Source: a virus. From it: a stretch of 44,124 bases of DNA. Below are positions 18,397 to 27,666 of this stretch, in pieces. Under the pieces are notes generated by a model. The model was not told the origin of the DNA, did not search any database, and worked only from the letters and a program-made list of their open reading frames with translations. The stretch's first letter is position 1. Every line of letters begins with the position of its first letter. Location: IMG/VR virus record IMGVR_UViG_3300009183_000140, positions 1-44,124 of that record. One strand, written 5' to 3'. The position numbers and the translations under genes are program-made.

Positions 18397-18858
18397 ATGG
18401 CTGACGATCAAGAACTAGATGATACGGTAAATTCCATATTACATCAACTAAAAGACACAACAACACTAGCAAAAAACGTACAAAAAGCACCACCAGAAGT
18501 CAATAAGGAAGCTTTAGAAAATTTTGTTGTTCAATACGCCAGCCGTTTAATAGAAAATGCAACAGAATCTGTAGAATATATTAAAGATTCTGTTCAAGCA
18601 GCTCCAACTGCTGATGATGTTATCTCTCTTGCAGAGTTAATTAAGTCTACTTCTTCTGCATTAGAAGTTTTGAATAAGATTGTTGTTAATAATAAGAAAA
18701 CAGAAGCTGCATTAAACATAAAACGCATGGATGTTGAGAGCAAACGTGAAGAGTTAGATGTAAAAGTAAATACCGCCATGATCGCTTCTAGAGAAGAAAT
18801 TATGAATAATCTCTTCAAAAAAGCAAAAGTCATCGAAGCTACTATTATAGAACCTTAA
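18397..18858 (+). CDS. helical protein, possible terminase small subunit (gp16-like)
   Basis: The product is 153 residues and almost wholly helical. The middle (ASRLIENATESVEYIKDSV, then DDVISLAELIKSTSSALEVL, then NKIVVNNKKTEAALN at about 50-105) has the spacing of the oligomerisation helices of T4-type gp16 small terminase subunits (a DAAKIFLETAKN-like helix, an LMGQMTTTNREIL-like helix, then K-rich). The C-terminus is charged and coiled-coil-like. The known role of gp16 is to regulate the gp17 ATPase and initiate packaging. Unlike T4, the gene is far from the large subunit (about 15 kb). Assignment is by pattern only; an unrelated helical assembly factor is possible. Its stop codon overlaps that of the convergent gene in TTAA. 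Confidence 0.5.
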   Translation: MADDQELDDTVNSILHQLKDTTTLAKNVQKAPPEVNKEALENFVVQYASRLIENATESVEYIKDSVQAAPTADDVISLAELIKSTSSALEVLNKIVVNNKKTEAALNIKRMDVESKREELDVKVNTAMIASREEIMNNLFKKAKVIEATIIEP

Positions 18859-21029
18859 CAGCCTTTATTATCTACAATTTTTGGTTTTAATGGCTCATCA
18901 GGCGACCATTTAACCAAACTTATGTATTCCGAATCCATTTTATCTTTAAAAAATCCAGATGATTGTTTAGGCCCGAATTTTTTAACACGTTCCCAGTCAC
19001 TTCTACTCCAAAACATCGGAGCAAATTGCGAAGCTTCTTGTGGATTCCATTTAGCTAATGGTTCTTTAGTATCTGCTACTTGAATTGTTAATTTTAATTC
19101 TTTTGCTCTATCAGCAAGTTTGCTTGGGTATTGTTTTTTATTAGGAACAAACTCGTCAATCAAGAATTTGTAACTCCCACCTCTGTTTAATAAATTAGGA
19201 CCAGAAGAATCTCCTACTTGTCTTCTTTCTTGCCAAGTATTTCCCTTTTTATCTGTAACTGTTATAAGTAATACATCACCAGTTTTAACCATACCACTTT
19301 TAAATGTTTCTGGAGCACATGCTATAGTTTTTAAAGGAATAATCATATTTGATTTATTTCCTAATCCTATTTCAGATCCAGAGTCTGGACATTCATCATT
19401 AGCATAACCATATGCCGTAAGTTTTACTTCTCCGTAATTAAATTCGTAGATTTTACCGTTAGTAGGTACGTTTTCTAGTCCAGCACCAGAAGATGCTGGC
19501 GGCGTTGATGGTGTTGGAGCTGATCCGCTGGCTTCTGTTGGATTAATAGGAGTAGCACCAGCAGTGATAGTATTTTCTGATCCTTTCGAAGGACCATCAT
19601 ATGTGTCATACTTTCTAGCTTTTGGAGTATCTTCATATTTCAAAAAGTCAGGATCTTTGGGAACATCTAAAGCTTTAACAAATGTGTTTTCTGTTGCATA
19701 TTGTGCTGGAGCTAATGAACCCATGATATCTATCAAAGATTTTACATTACCATTCTTTACACCCATATACTTTCTTTTAGCATATGCTGCATTCATGGTT
19801 AAATCGTATGGATTAAACCTTTGACCATGATCATGCATTCTATAACAATCTCCTAAATCTTGATGAAGCGTCGATTGAAATTTAGAGTATGATTTTGCTG
19901 TATTAAAATATGTTTGCGTATCTCCAGTTAAAGGTAATCTGCTAAATTTATTATCTGGTGTAATACCTTGATCTAATTGCGATTTCACTCTTTCTCTGTC
20001 TTCTTTTGAAAAAAATGGCTTGACTCCATCTCTGTAGAGATCTTGAGTCATTATTTTTAATTTAAAAAATTCTGTTCTAAACATCGGTTTTATCTGATTC
20101 AACATAAATGTCGAAACATTTGTCGGTGCGTGCATAGCATCACTTAATGCAGCTCCTATAACATCCGCACCGTCACTCAAAGCCCGTCCAAAATCAGTTA
20201 AAGTACCTACACTAGAAGACATTGGTTTAAAATAATTACAAGGTCTTTTACATGTCTTTAATGCACTTGCTAATTTATGTAAAAACTTTTTATCATTATG
20301 TAACGAAGTATTATTTGTAATATAATGCGCATTAATAGTTGTTACAGATTGATTAGAATTTATCTGTTTACCATTTATATAAACAGATGCAAGCGGGTTA
20401 CCATTAGCATCTACAGTTAAAGTAGATGTCTGGAGCGTTTTTCCATTTATATTTTCTACTCTAACATTTTTCCCTTCTCCCGCGCTGTTTCCAGTTCCTT
20501 TTCCACTAGTTGCTCCACCTCCAGTACCACCTCCAGTACCACCTCCAGTACCACCAGTTGTATCAATATTGTTTTTAACTACTGTAGTAGTTATAGTTTT
20601 TGTATTATTGGCATTTGTAACTGTTATTGTAGTAATAGTAGAATCTCCTTTATTCTGGACAGTAGTTAATGGAGTATATAAACTCTCGTTTGGTTCTGTT
20701 ATTAACTTTGCTGCTTCAAATGCAAGAGCTACTTCTTCTTTTACAGCATCCGAATAATATGGTGGAAATGCATTAATTTTTTGAACGAAAAACTTTAATG
20801 TTTGTACATCTAAATCTGGACCATTAATTATAAATTTTTTTGTAAGATTTCTTAATGCATTTAATGGATTAGAAGACCTTTTAGCAGATTTTAAATCATA
20901 CATTAATTCTACTTCTTGACGAAATGCACTTGCAAATTCGCAAAATGTTGTATTTTTTTCTAAAAATTCTGGATTTGGCCCTATGGATATAGCCTCTAAA
21001 AATTCTGGGAATGTGTTTCTGTATAGCAT
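18855..21029 (-). CDS. baseplate spike/hub-associated protein with C-terminal 3D (murein-cleaving-type) domain
   Basis: The product is 724 residues. The N-terminal about 115 residues are helical. About 150-185 is a Gly/Thr-rich linker (GGTGGG repeats). The middle (about 240-450) is conserved-looking but unrecognised. About 490-530 is a Pro/Ser/Thr linker. Residues about 537-652 resemble a 3D/double-psi beta-barrel domain: LTAYGYAN at the start, PLKTIACAPE, then VGDSSGP and FLIDEF, matching the family layout TAY...IAVDP...DxGxxIKG...ID. In related enzymes these acidic residues act in peptidoglycan lytic transglycosylase chemistry. It follows the hub gene, the place of the lysozyme-bearing gp5 in T4, so it may be the local cell-wall opener. 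Enzyme activity is inferred. Confidence 0.6.
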   Translation of the reverse strand: MLYRNTFPEFLEAISIGPNPEFLEKNTTFCEFASAFRQEVELMYDLKSAKRSSNPLNALRNLTKKFIINGPDLDVQTLKFFVQKINAFPPYYSDAVKEEVALAFEAAKLITEPNESLYTPLTTVQNKGDSTITTITVTNANNTKTITTTVVKNNIDTTGGTGGGTGGGTGGGATSGKGTGNSAGEGKNVRVENINGKTLQTSTLTVDANGNPLASVYINGKQINSNQSVTTINAHYITNNTSLHNDKKFLHKLASALKTCKRPCNYFKPMSSSVGTLTDFGRALSDGADVIGAALSDAMHAPTNVSTFMLNQIKPMFRTEFFKLKIMTQDLYRDGVKPFFSKEDRERVKSQLDQGITPDNKFSRLPLTGDTQTYFNTAKSYSKFQSTLHQDLGDCYRMHDHGQRFNPYDLTMNAAYAKRKYMGVKNGNVKSLIDIMGSLAPAQYATENTFVKALDVPKDPDFLKYEDTPKARKYDTYDGPSKGSENTITAGATPINPTEASGSAPTPSTPPASSGAGLENVPTNGKIYEFNYGEVKLTAYGYANDECPDSGSEIGLGNKSNMIIPLKTIACAPETFKSGMVKTGDVLLITVTDKKGNTWQERRQVGDSSGPNLLNRGGSYKFLIDEFVPNKKQYPSKLADRAKELKLTIQVADTKEPLAKWNPQEASQFAPMFWSRSDWERVKKFGPKQSSGFFKDKMDSEYISLVKWSPDEPLKPKIVDNKGC

Positions 21030-21030
21030 A

Positions 21031-22593
21031 TTATATACCTTTCTTTAAAAAATCTTCCAATGTTGTTCCGTTTTCATTTCCATCAACAAATCTATATGGT
21101 TTAATAGTTTCAATTTCATTTGTATATGTATTAAATGTAAAAATATGTTTAACTTTAGTTATCAAATGTCTTCCTAAATTATTCATATCCCATTTAGTAG
21201 CTTCATACTTTCCATTTTTATTTTCAGCAGATTTAACTACGTCTACAAAACTTAAACTTTTTCTATGAGTTTTACCTAATAATTTAAATTGATATACATT
21301 ATTTAAATATAATAATGAAGACATTTTCTGATTTAAAAACTTTTTTTCATCCATTTCTGGACTTAAATTTCCTTTAAGAGAATTATAATTATTTTTTTTG
21401 TTTGGATTGGGATAAAAATTAGGAAATAGATTATATTTTTGATTTCCTTCTTTAAAAAATTGATTATCGAAAGGTTTTACAAATAATTCATAAAAATCCT
21501 TCATAAAACTTTCGCTGTTTAAGGCAGTAGTGTTAAAAACCATAGATTTATAACTTCTGGAATTTGATATTACTCCACTATTTCCAGATAAATTTACATT
21601 ATATTTTGTTGTTGGAGAACTTACATAAAATTGATTAATTTTAGATTCTTCGAATGTTATGGGAAATATTTCCCATATTATGGCTGGATTTTCTTTCTTT
21701 TCTTGATTAGGATTATTTGGATCGTATTCTGTTTGTGTTGGTGAAGGAAATCTTAAAGTTTCTATAGTATATTTTTTATGATTTATAAATAAAGTTTTAA
21801 GTGAAATTAATTGAAATGCTTTTTGATGTCTATCAAACTGTAATACACATGGAGACTTTTCAAATGAATGAAAAGATAAAACATAATTTAATACTTCCAT
21901 GTAAGATGTGTTTCCATGAGGACTTATAGAAACTGTAACGGAAGGATCATATTCAAAAACTTTAGATTTTGTTAATTCATCTATATAAAATAAAGAATCT
22001 GTTTCTTTACCTTCATTATACACAGCAAATAGTATGGACTTAATTACATCTCCAGTTGATTTGGCATTTCCTCCGTTTGTTTCCATGTAATTAGAACCAC
22101 CACCCCCAGCTTTTGTAATACCAAAGATATTACAAATATTCTCAGCTAACATATACTGAGCATATTCTACCAATTCTAATTTTTTACAAACCGTATTATT
22201 ATGTAATATATCAGTACATTCTATTACAACAAAACTAAATTTTAATCCTAGGTGTTCTTTACCTTTTTCATCTTTAGAATCTTTATCAAAATTTCCATTT
22301 CTTATAGGAATTATTTCAACATCTAAAACATCTCTTCCATTTCCTAAAAATACATATGGATTTGGAGATTTTTCTATAACATTTTGGTCATTTGCTATAA
22401 TTAAGGTTGCTGAATGAAATGGATTAAAAATATTATCATTAATTTCAAGATAAACTACTGAATTTCTTTGCAAGAACATCAAATATTTTTCATTATTATA
22501 CAAACTCATGTAGAAATAATATTCTTCATTTCCATATTTTGCATAAAAATGTTTTTGGTCCAAACTATTTGATACTTCTTGTGTAGCTGGCAT
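21031..22593 (-). CDS. baseplate hub protein, gp27-like (inferred)
   Basis: The product is 520 residues, beta-rich. The N-terminal portion (YLEINDNIFNPFHSATLIIAND, VLDVEIIPIRNG, then FSFVVIECTDILHN at about 45-130) resembles the tube-like barrel domains of gp27/gpD-type hubs. LVEYAQYMLAENICNIFGI and SYMEVLNYVLSF are helical elements between them. A short Gly-run insertion lies near 165. It lies between gp53 and the 3D-domain protein, and one base from both. The tandem tape measure - gp48 - gp53 - hub - lysin fits a T4-like baseplate hub operon. T4 gp27 is 391 residues, so this one is extended. Family assignment is by context and general pattern. Confidence 0.55.
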   Translation of the reverse strand: MPATQEVSNSLDQKHFYAKYGNEEYYFYMSLYNNEKYLMFLQRNSVVYLEINDNIFNPFHSATLIIANDQNVIEKSPNPYVFLGNGRDVLDVEIIPIRNGNFDKDSKDEKGKEHLGLKFSFVVIECTDILHNNTVCKKLELVEYAQYMLAENICNIFGITKAGGGGSNYMETNGGNAKSTGDVIKSILFAVYNEGKETDSLFYIDELTKSKVFEYDPSVTVSISPHGNTSYMEVLNYVLSFHSFEKSPCVLQFDRHQKAFQLISLKTLFINHKKYTIETLRFPSPTQTEYDPNNPNQEKKENPAIIWEIFPITFEESKINQFYVSSPTTKYNVNLSGNSGVISNSRSYKSMVFNTTALNSESFMKDFYELFVKPFDNQFFKEGNQKYNLFPNFYPNPNKKNNYNSLKGNLSPEMDEKKFLNQKMSSLLYLNNVYQFKLLGKTHRKSLSFVDVVKSAENKNGKYEATKWDMNNLGRHLITKVKHIFTFNTYTNEIETIKPYRFVDGNENGTTLEDFLKKGI

Positions 22594-22594
22594 A

Positions 22595-22945
22595 TTATAT
22601 TTTTTGTTTTATAGCATTAAAAACAATGTCTAAATAATCTATTTTCATTGTTTTAATAACTGATCCTGGTTTTATTAATTTAACTGGATTTTTAAGTTTA
22701 TTTATCACCATTATTAACCACCACAAGTGCTGTGTTTTATATAATTTAAAACTTAATGTTGTTAATGGCATTTCAGCATCAACTATATAATATTCAAATA
22801 TATTATTATCTAGATTATCAGATATAGATACTTTACTTAATATATTATAAAAAGCATATTTGTCACCATTAGAATTTTCTAATTGATACATATTAAAAAT
22901 ATTTTCATATCTTTCAGGATCGTGTGTAATATTTAGCTTTTCCAT
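22595..22945 (-). CDS. gp53: baseplate wedge subunit gp53
   Basis: The product is 116 residues. It has the gp53 pattern: FEYYIVDAEMPLTTLSFKLYK at about 50-70, then TQHLWWLIMVINKL and NPVKLIKPGSVIK. This LysM-like fold (W-W-L, then P-x-x-I/L-x-P-G) is typical of gp53 proteins. gp53 binds the gp25/gp6 core and completes the wedge so that six wedges join around the hub. T4 gp53 is 196 residues, so this is a shorter version. It lies two bases after the gp48-like gene and one base before the hub gene, in the same operon. Confidence 0.85.
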   Translation of the reverse strand: MEKLNITHDPERYENIFNMYQLENSNGDKYAFYNILSKVSISDNLDNNIFEYYIVDAEMPLTTLSFKLYKTQHLWWLIMVINKLKNPVKLIKPGSVIKTMKIDYLDIVFNAIKQKI

Positions 22946-22947
22946 AA

Positions 22948-24279
22948 TTATGAATTTTTAAATGGACTTGGTGAAAATTTTGTACTTCCCATAATTACTC
23001 TATTTTGAACTAATGTAGCTCCAGTAGAACCTCTTCTAACTCCAGTATTATTTTCTGCTGGGTTTGGTTTTGGTTTTTCTTCTGATTTTTTAGTAGTTAT
23101 TTCTGGAGGAGGTATATCTGGATTTAATCTAAGACCAAATCTTTGTGATACATCTATTCCAGCATCTCCCATTTCTGGTATAATAAAATTATTAACTTCC
23201 ATCGTTAATGATTTAAATTCTATAGTAACTTTAAATGCGTCTGGTACTATAACTCTGTTTCCTCGTTCACTGGTTATCATTCTTCTAGTTCCCACAAAAT
23301 CTACAGTTAAATTACTTATGAATGTATATGGATAAAATCCCCGCCCAGGGACCGTGAGTTCATATATACAAGGCGGATCTACTAAAATACGATTATGTCT
23401 ATGAGGCGTATTTTGTACTGTTAATTTTGTTATTAATTTTAAATTCTTAACGTAAGAGTCTTCTTGTAATGTATTAAAAAGATAGAATGTTGATTTAAAA
23501 GTAAGGCCAGAATCTTCAAAATTATAAAATTTTGGTCTTTGTATGTATGATCCAGGTTCGGTGGCGGCACCAACATTAGCATATTCAACAGTATCAGATG
23601 CTAATTTACTAGCGTTTTGCATCCATTTCAAAGCTATATTTTTATTACTATCTTCATAAGTATCTGTAAAATTATTTTTTAAAGATATATAATCATTTTC
23701 AAAATAAGGAAAATAATAGCTTGTATTAGTTGGTTTTCTTATATATAAATATGCATATTTCTTTTGAAGATCTGGATTATTCCATGCTTCCGCAGTTTGA
23801 TCTATTGCTTTTACTTGGTCTGCTACCCAATTTATATATGGTGTAACTTTTTCAGAAAGCTTCTGAGTGACATCAGAAGCATTAGAACTGATAAATTCAG
23901 CAAATTTATTATCTTTAAAACTGCCTTTTATCTTTTCCCAAAATGAATTAAACGGACCATTAGCTCCAACATTAGAATCTGCTAAATCTGTAAACAATAA
24001 TGCAGAAGTCATTAGAGATGATATATAAGAGTTTCCAGCCATTTTAAACTCTTTTACATACAAATAAGGTATTTCATCTGCTTTACGATTCTTATTAGTA
24101 GAATGAGTCCAATCGTAATCTTTAATTACATCTATTGCTTCATTTGCCTTTTCTCTAGGAAAGCTTCTAATTCCCGCAGATGATTGATTATCACCATTAT
24201 TTACTCCTTGTGAAGTAGATTGACTGGATTTATAATTATTATCATTTATAAAATCTGAAATAGTTTTAACCATCGGCAT
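22948..24279 (-). CDS. gp48: baseplate tail-tube cap protein gp48-like
   Basis: The product is 443 residues; T4 gp48 is 364. The conserved core is in the second half: HRHNRILVDPPCIYELTVPG, RGFYPYTFISNLTVDFVGTR, then VIVPDAFKVTIEFKSLTMEV and NNFI at about 285-370. This is a tube-like fold that caps the hub and starts tube polymerisation. An earlier segment (PYLYVKEFKMAGNSYISSLMT) also fits. The N-terminal 35 and C-terminal about 60 residues are polar, Pro/Lys-rich and probably flexible. The gene heads the operon gp48-gp53-hub-3D protein, with its own late element. gp54 is an alternative name for the same position; no separate gp54 was found next to it. Confidence 0.7.
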   Translation of the reverse strand: MPMVKTISDFINDNNYKSSQSTSQGVNNGDNQSSAGIRSFPREKANEAIDVIKDYDWTHSTNKNRKADEIPYLYVKEFKMAGNSYISSLMTSALLFTDLADSNVGANGPFNSFWEKIKGSFKDNKFAEFISSNASDVTQKLSEKVTPYINWVADQVKAIDQTAEAWNNPDLQKKYAYLYIRKPTNTSYYFPYFENDYISLKNNFTDTYEDSNKNIALKWMQNASKLASDTVEYANVGAATEPGSYIQRPKFYNFEDSGLTFKSTFYLFNTLQEDSYVKNLKLITKLTVQNTPHRHNRILVDPPCIYELTVPGRGFYPYTFISNLTVDFVGTRRMITSERGNRVIVPDAFKVTIEFKSLTMEVNNFIIPEMGDAGIDVSQRFGLRLNPDIPPPEITTKKSEEKPKPNPAENNTGVRRGSTGATLVQNRVIMGSTKFSPSPFKNS

Positions 24280-24282
24280 ATT

Positions 24283-24291
24283 AATATTTAA
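24283..24291 (-). promoter_or_regulatory. putative late promoter core before gp48-like gene
   Basis: TTAAATATT, then AAT, then ATG at 24279. It lies in the 15-base gap after the tape measure gene. Confidence 0.65.
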
Positions 24292-24294
24292 TTA

Positions 24295-27200
24295 TTATGC
24301 TTCAAATGACATTGCAGCTAATTTTATATTATTCATATAACTATTTTTAGTTTCAAAGTTAGGTGATGATATTCCGCCCTGAGATTTTTCACCACCAGAA
24401 GGTGATGGCATATATCCGCCACCACCTTCTTTACTAGCTATCATCCTTAAATATTCACCATTTTGTTGTAATTGAGCTAATTGAGCCTGTTGAACTTGTA
24501 ATTCCTGTTCGTGTAAGCTTTTTATAGCATTTTGTATACTGTCATCCTTTTCAACATTTACAGTATATTCAGATTTTAACTTAACCTTATCTATTTTATT
24601 ATATGCATTAGAGAATGCATCCAATGCTATAGAAAAATCAGATAAAGGCTTCGTCATTTGTATCATTTGATTTGTTATATCTTTAAGATCTATTTTTCCA
24701 GTTGATATATCTGATAAACCTTTTGCTATATAACTTAATCCTAATCCTAGTTTATATATCTTTTCCGAATCTATAGATTCGAATTTCTTGATTTGTGATG
24801 CTGGATCAAGTCCAAAAAAACCAGTCAACCCATTTATTATACCAGCTCCAGCTCCAGCTACAGATCCACCTAGAAATGCCAAAAGACCAGCACCTAGTAT
24901 TACTAACGATTTTCCTAATTCTCCTATTTGGCTAGCATTAATTTCATTAAATTTTAATAAAGTTACTGCAAGACCATACATAATTACTTCTAATCCTAAG
25001 AAAGTTGCTGCACCAGCTAACATAAATGGTGCTGCTGCTATTGCTATGGCTCCTACAATACCTACGACAGCACCAAAAGCTATTATTGCAACTGTAGCCA
25101 AAGCTAAATTTTTAGATATATTACCCCAATCCATTTCGCCGCTAAATTTATTCATGGATTCGGCCAACCCCCACATTAAAAGCATTAATGCTCCTAATGT
25201 AACTGCTCCAGCAATAAGATTAATAGCAGATTTTGTAGCGATATTACCAACTAATAAAACTACTGCACCAAAAGCAGTAATAGCTAATATAGATGCTCCA
25301 ACCCCAATTAATATTTCTTGCCAAGGCTTACCCGCAAATTTAACCATTGTATCAGCCAAATAACCTAATAATAAAGACATTAATCCTATAGCAACTAATC
25401 CAACAACACTACTAACACCAGCATTTTTACCTCTTGTTAAGATTTCTCCAGTTCCTCTTACAATGCCAGCCAATCCTAATACTGATAGGCCCATTAATGC
25501 TAATCCAGTTAATATCTTATCAAAAGGAAGTGTAGACATTTTTAATAATAAAGGAATTACTACAAATCCCATTAATAATGTTAATAATGTTAATCCTAAA
25601 GAAGATTTCACGACATCTGATGCTTTTATTTTTTGCATCAAATAAACCATTCCATAACATGCAGCAAATATAACAGCAAATTTGAGTAACCCATCTATAA
25701 TTATTTCAAAATTCAAAGAAGCTAAATATTGAAAAAATGGAATTGCTAAGAATCCTATAACTAAAATTAAAAGACCTAAACCAGCACTAGATTTTATAAC
25801 TTCACTAGATTTAATAAAGTTCATTAAAACCATTAATCCTATACAAGAAGCCATTACTATAGACATTTTAATTAGCCCTTCTATTATTGTAGAAAAATTT
25901 AATTTGGTAATGTGTTGTAAAAATGGAATTAATAAAAATCCTATAACTAAAACCAATAATCCTAAACCAGCACTAGATTTAATTACTTCATTAGCTTTAA
26001 TAAAGTTCATTAAAACCATTAATCCTATACAAGAACCAATTATAATAGACATTTTGATTAGCCCTTCTATTATTACACCATAATCCATCTTTCCTACTTT
26101 ATCCATCAAAGGAAGAACCAAAAATAACATAGTAGCCGCTAATATAGCAAATCCTATTGATGCATTTTTAATTCCAGCTCCAGCTTTTCCTACTAATACA
26201 AACAACCCAACAAAAGCACCTAATATAACTAAAACTTTTAATGTTTGTGCTACATCAATAGAACCAGATTTAAGCAATGCGTTAACAATTAAAAATAAAC
26301 CAACTCCTAATGTAGCTAAAATTGCCACATTACCTAATTTACCCATCCAACTTCCTCCAGAATCTGTTTTGGATTTTTTATCACCCATCTTATTTTTCAT
26401 TTCGTCATTTATGCTGACTAATTTTTCTATATTTGAATTGAGATGATGAGATTCCATTGCAGAAGTATCTACATAATCTAATATTGCATATCTTAATTCA
26501 TCCCACCCTAATAATTTTTTAAAAGCATTAACACTTCTTACATACTCTGTAGATGATACTTTTAATTTTCCTATTTTGTTATCAAATGATCCTTTTAACT
26601 CTTCTAATTTTAATAGTAAAGAATTTATTAAAGGCTCATAAATCTTTGATTGTAATGTGTTTGATATGGTTGTTAAAGTTGTTTTAATTTCTTTTAAAGA
26701 ATTTGTGTAATTTTTAGGTTTTCTTGTTCCTAAAACATTTGACAAGTTTCCTAAAGCATCTATAATATCTTTATTAGAAGAATCTGCTGTAGCAAATCTA
26801 AAACTAGATTCTGTATTATTAGATATCTTTTGTAATTCAGTTAGAATATTCTGATCTAAATTATTAACTTTAGATATATTCTCGTTTGAATTAGATATCT
26901 TTTGTAATTCAGTTAGAATATTCTGATCTAAGTTATTAACTTTAGAGATATTTTCATTCGAATTAGATATTTTCTGTAACTCGGCTAGCATTGCCTGATC
27001 TAAGTTATTAGAATCTATTTTATCCGAAGTTATTTTACTGTTATTAGATATTTTCTGTAACTCGGCTAGCATTGCCTGATCTAAGTTATTAACTTTAGAT
27101 ATATTCTCGTTTGAATTAGATATCTTTTGTAATTCAGTTAGAATACTTTCATTGGTTTGATTTTTTTTTATAAAATCGTAAGTATCTAAAGAGGTTTTAT

Positions 27201-27645
27201 TTAAATTGTTTAAATTTGATATTAAAGTATTTTCAAATAATCTCTTTTTATTAAATAAATTTTCTAAATCCTTTATTTTAATTTGATCTTTTGTTTCTAA
27301 TTTATTCTTATTCGAAGCAGAATTTTGTATATAAGTTTTAATTGCTTCAAAATTCTTCTGGAAAGAATTAAAAAATGGAGTAATTCCTAATATTACTCTG
27401 AATCTATTTGCTGTGTTATCAACATCCTTCTGATTAAACCCCAATCCTAATATATTTTTATATACTTTGGCAGTTTCAGCAGCGGTAATTTTTACTTTTG
27501 CTAATTCTTCTGGGGTAAGAGTTTTCTTAACTTTAGAAGCTCCACCTTTTGTATCTACACCAAAAGCAACCGAAAGCTTTTCCGAGATAGCCTTTAGTTG
27601 TTGTGTTACTTTATCTAATTTATCTAAAGTTTTTTTATCTTCCAC
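24295..27645 (-). CDS. tail tape measure protein, GTG start
   Basis: The product is 1116 residues, beginning with GTG at 27645 at the standard distance from a late element. Residues about 1-400 are helical, with five 24-27-residue coiled repeats (NLDQxxLxELQKISN). Residues about 430-900 contain many hydrophobic helices arranged in about 58-residue tandem repeats (SAGLGLLVLVIGFLLIPFL, then IIEGLIKMSI, then GLMVLMNFIK). The C-terminus is polar and Gln-rich (EQELQVQQAQLAQLQQN). This architecture and its position after sheath, tube and chaperone-position genes are those of a tape measure protein, which sets tail length and leaves through the tube at infection, possibly forming a membrane channel. 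T4 gp29 is 590 residues, so the tail here should be much longer. Confidence 0.85.
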   Translation of the reverse strand: MEDKKTLDKLDKVTQQLKAISEKLSVAFGVDTKGGASKVKKTLTPEELAKVKITAAETAKVYKNILGLGFNQKDVDNTANRFRVILGITPFFNSFQKNFEAIKTYIQNSASNKNKLETKDQIKIKDLENLFNKKRLFENTLISNLNNLNKTSLDTYDFIKKNQTNESILTELQKISNSNENISKVNNLDQAMLAELQKISNNSKITSDKIDSNNLDQAMLAELQKISNSNENISKVNNLDQNILTELQKISNSNENISKVNNLDQNILTELQKISNNTESSFRFATADSSNKDIIDALGNLSNVLGTRKPKNYTNSLKEIKTTLTTISNTLQSKIYEPLINSLLLKLEELKGSFDNKIGKLKVSSTEYVRSVNAFKKLLGWDELRYAILDYVDTSAMESHHLNSNIEKLVSINDEMKNKMGDKKSKTDSGGSWMGKLGNVAILATLGVGLFLIVNALLKSGSIDVAQTLKVLVILGAFVGLFVLVGKAGAGIKNASIGFAILAATMLFLVLPLMDKVGKMDYGVIIEGLIKMSIIIGSCIGLMVLMNFIKANEVIKSSAGLGLLVLVIGFLLIPFLQHITKLNFSTIIEGLIKMSIVMASCIGLMVLMNFIKSSEVIKSSAGLGLLILVIGFLAIPFFQYLASLNFEIIIDGLLKFAVIFAACYGMVYLMQKIKASDVVKSSLGLTLLTLLMGFVVIPLLLKMSTLPFDKILTGLALMGLSVLGLAGIVRGTGEILTRGKNAGVSSVVGLVAIGLMSLLLGYLADTMVKFAGKPWQEILIGVGASILAITAFGAVVLLVGNIATKSAINLIAGAVTLGALMLLMWGLAESMNKFSGEMDWGNISKNLALATVAIIAFGAVVGIVGAIAIAAAPFMLAGAATFLGLEVIMYGLAVTLLKFNEINASQIGELGKSLVILGAGLLAFLGGSVAGAGAGIINGLTGFFGLDPASQIKKFESIDSEKIYKLGLGLSYIAKGLSDISTGKIDLKDITNQMIQMTKPLSDFSIALDAFSNAYNKIDKVKLKSEYTVNVEKDDSIQNAIKSLHEQELQVQQAQLAQLQQNGEYLRMIASKEGGGGYMPSPSGGEKSQGGISSPNFETKNSYMNNIKLAAMSFEA
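26815..27154 (-). repeat. five 72-81-bp repeats in the tape measure gene
   Basis: Units recur at 72, 72, 81 and 72 bp, with near-identical bases over long stretches (for example gatatcttttgtaattcag and ctgatctaagttattaac). They encode ELQKISNSNENISKV-type coiled segments. One unit is 27 residues and has diverged (ITSDKIDS). These are candidates for length change by recombination. Confidence 0.88.
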
Positions 27646-27648
27646 TAA

Positions 27649-27657
27649 ATTATTTAT
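27649..27657 (-). promoter_or_regulatory. putative late promoter core before tape measure gene
   Basis: ATAAATAAT, then TTA, then GTG at 27645. It is the best match to the T4 late core with a non-ATG start. Confidence 0.65.
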
Positions 27658-27666
27658 TCACTAAGA

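Noticed and set aside
20515-20560. CCACCTCCAGTA repeats as a CRISPR-like or regulatory array
   Set aside because: It encodes the GGTGGG linker of the spike-like protein; units are 12 bp without spacers.
24788-25363. 191-codon plus-strand frame antisense to the tape measure
   Set aside because: It is a Pro/Ala/Asn-rich shadow of the hydrophobic repeat codons, without start signal or promoter.
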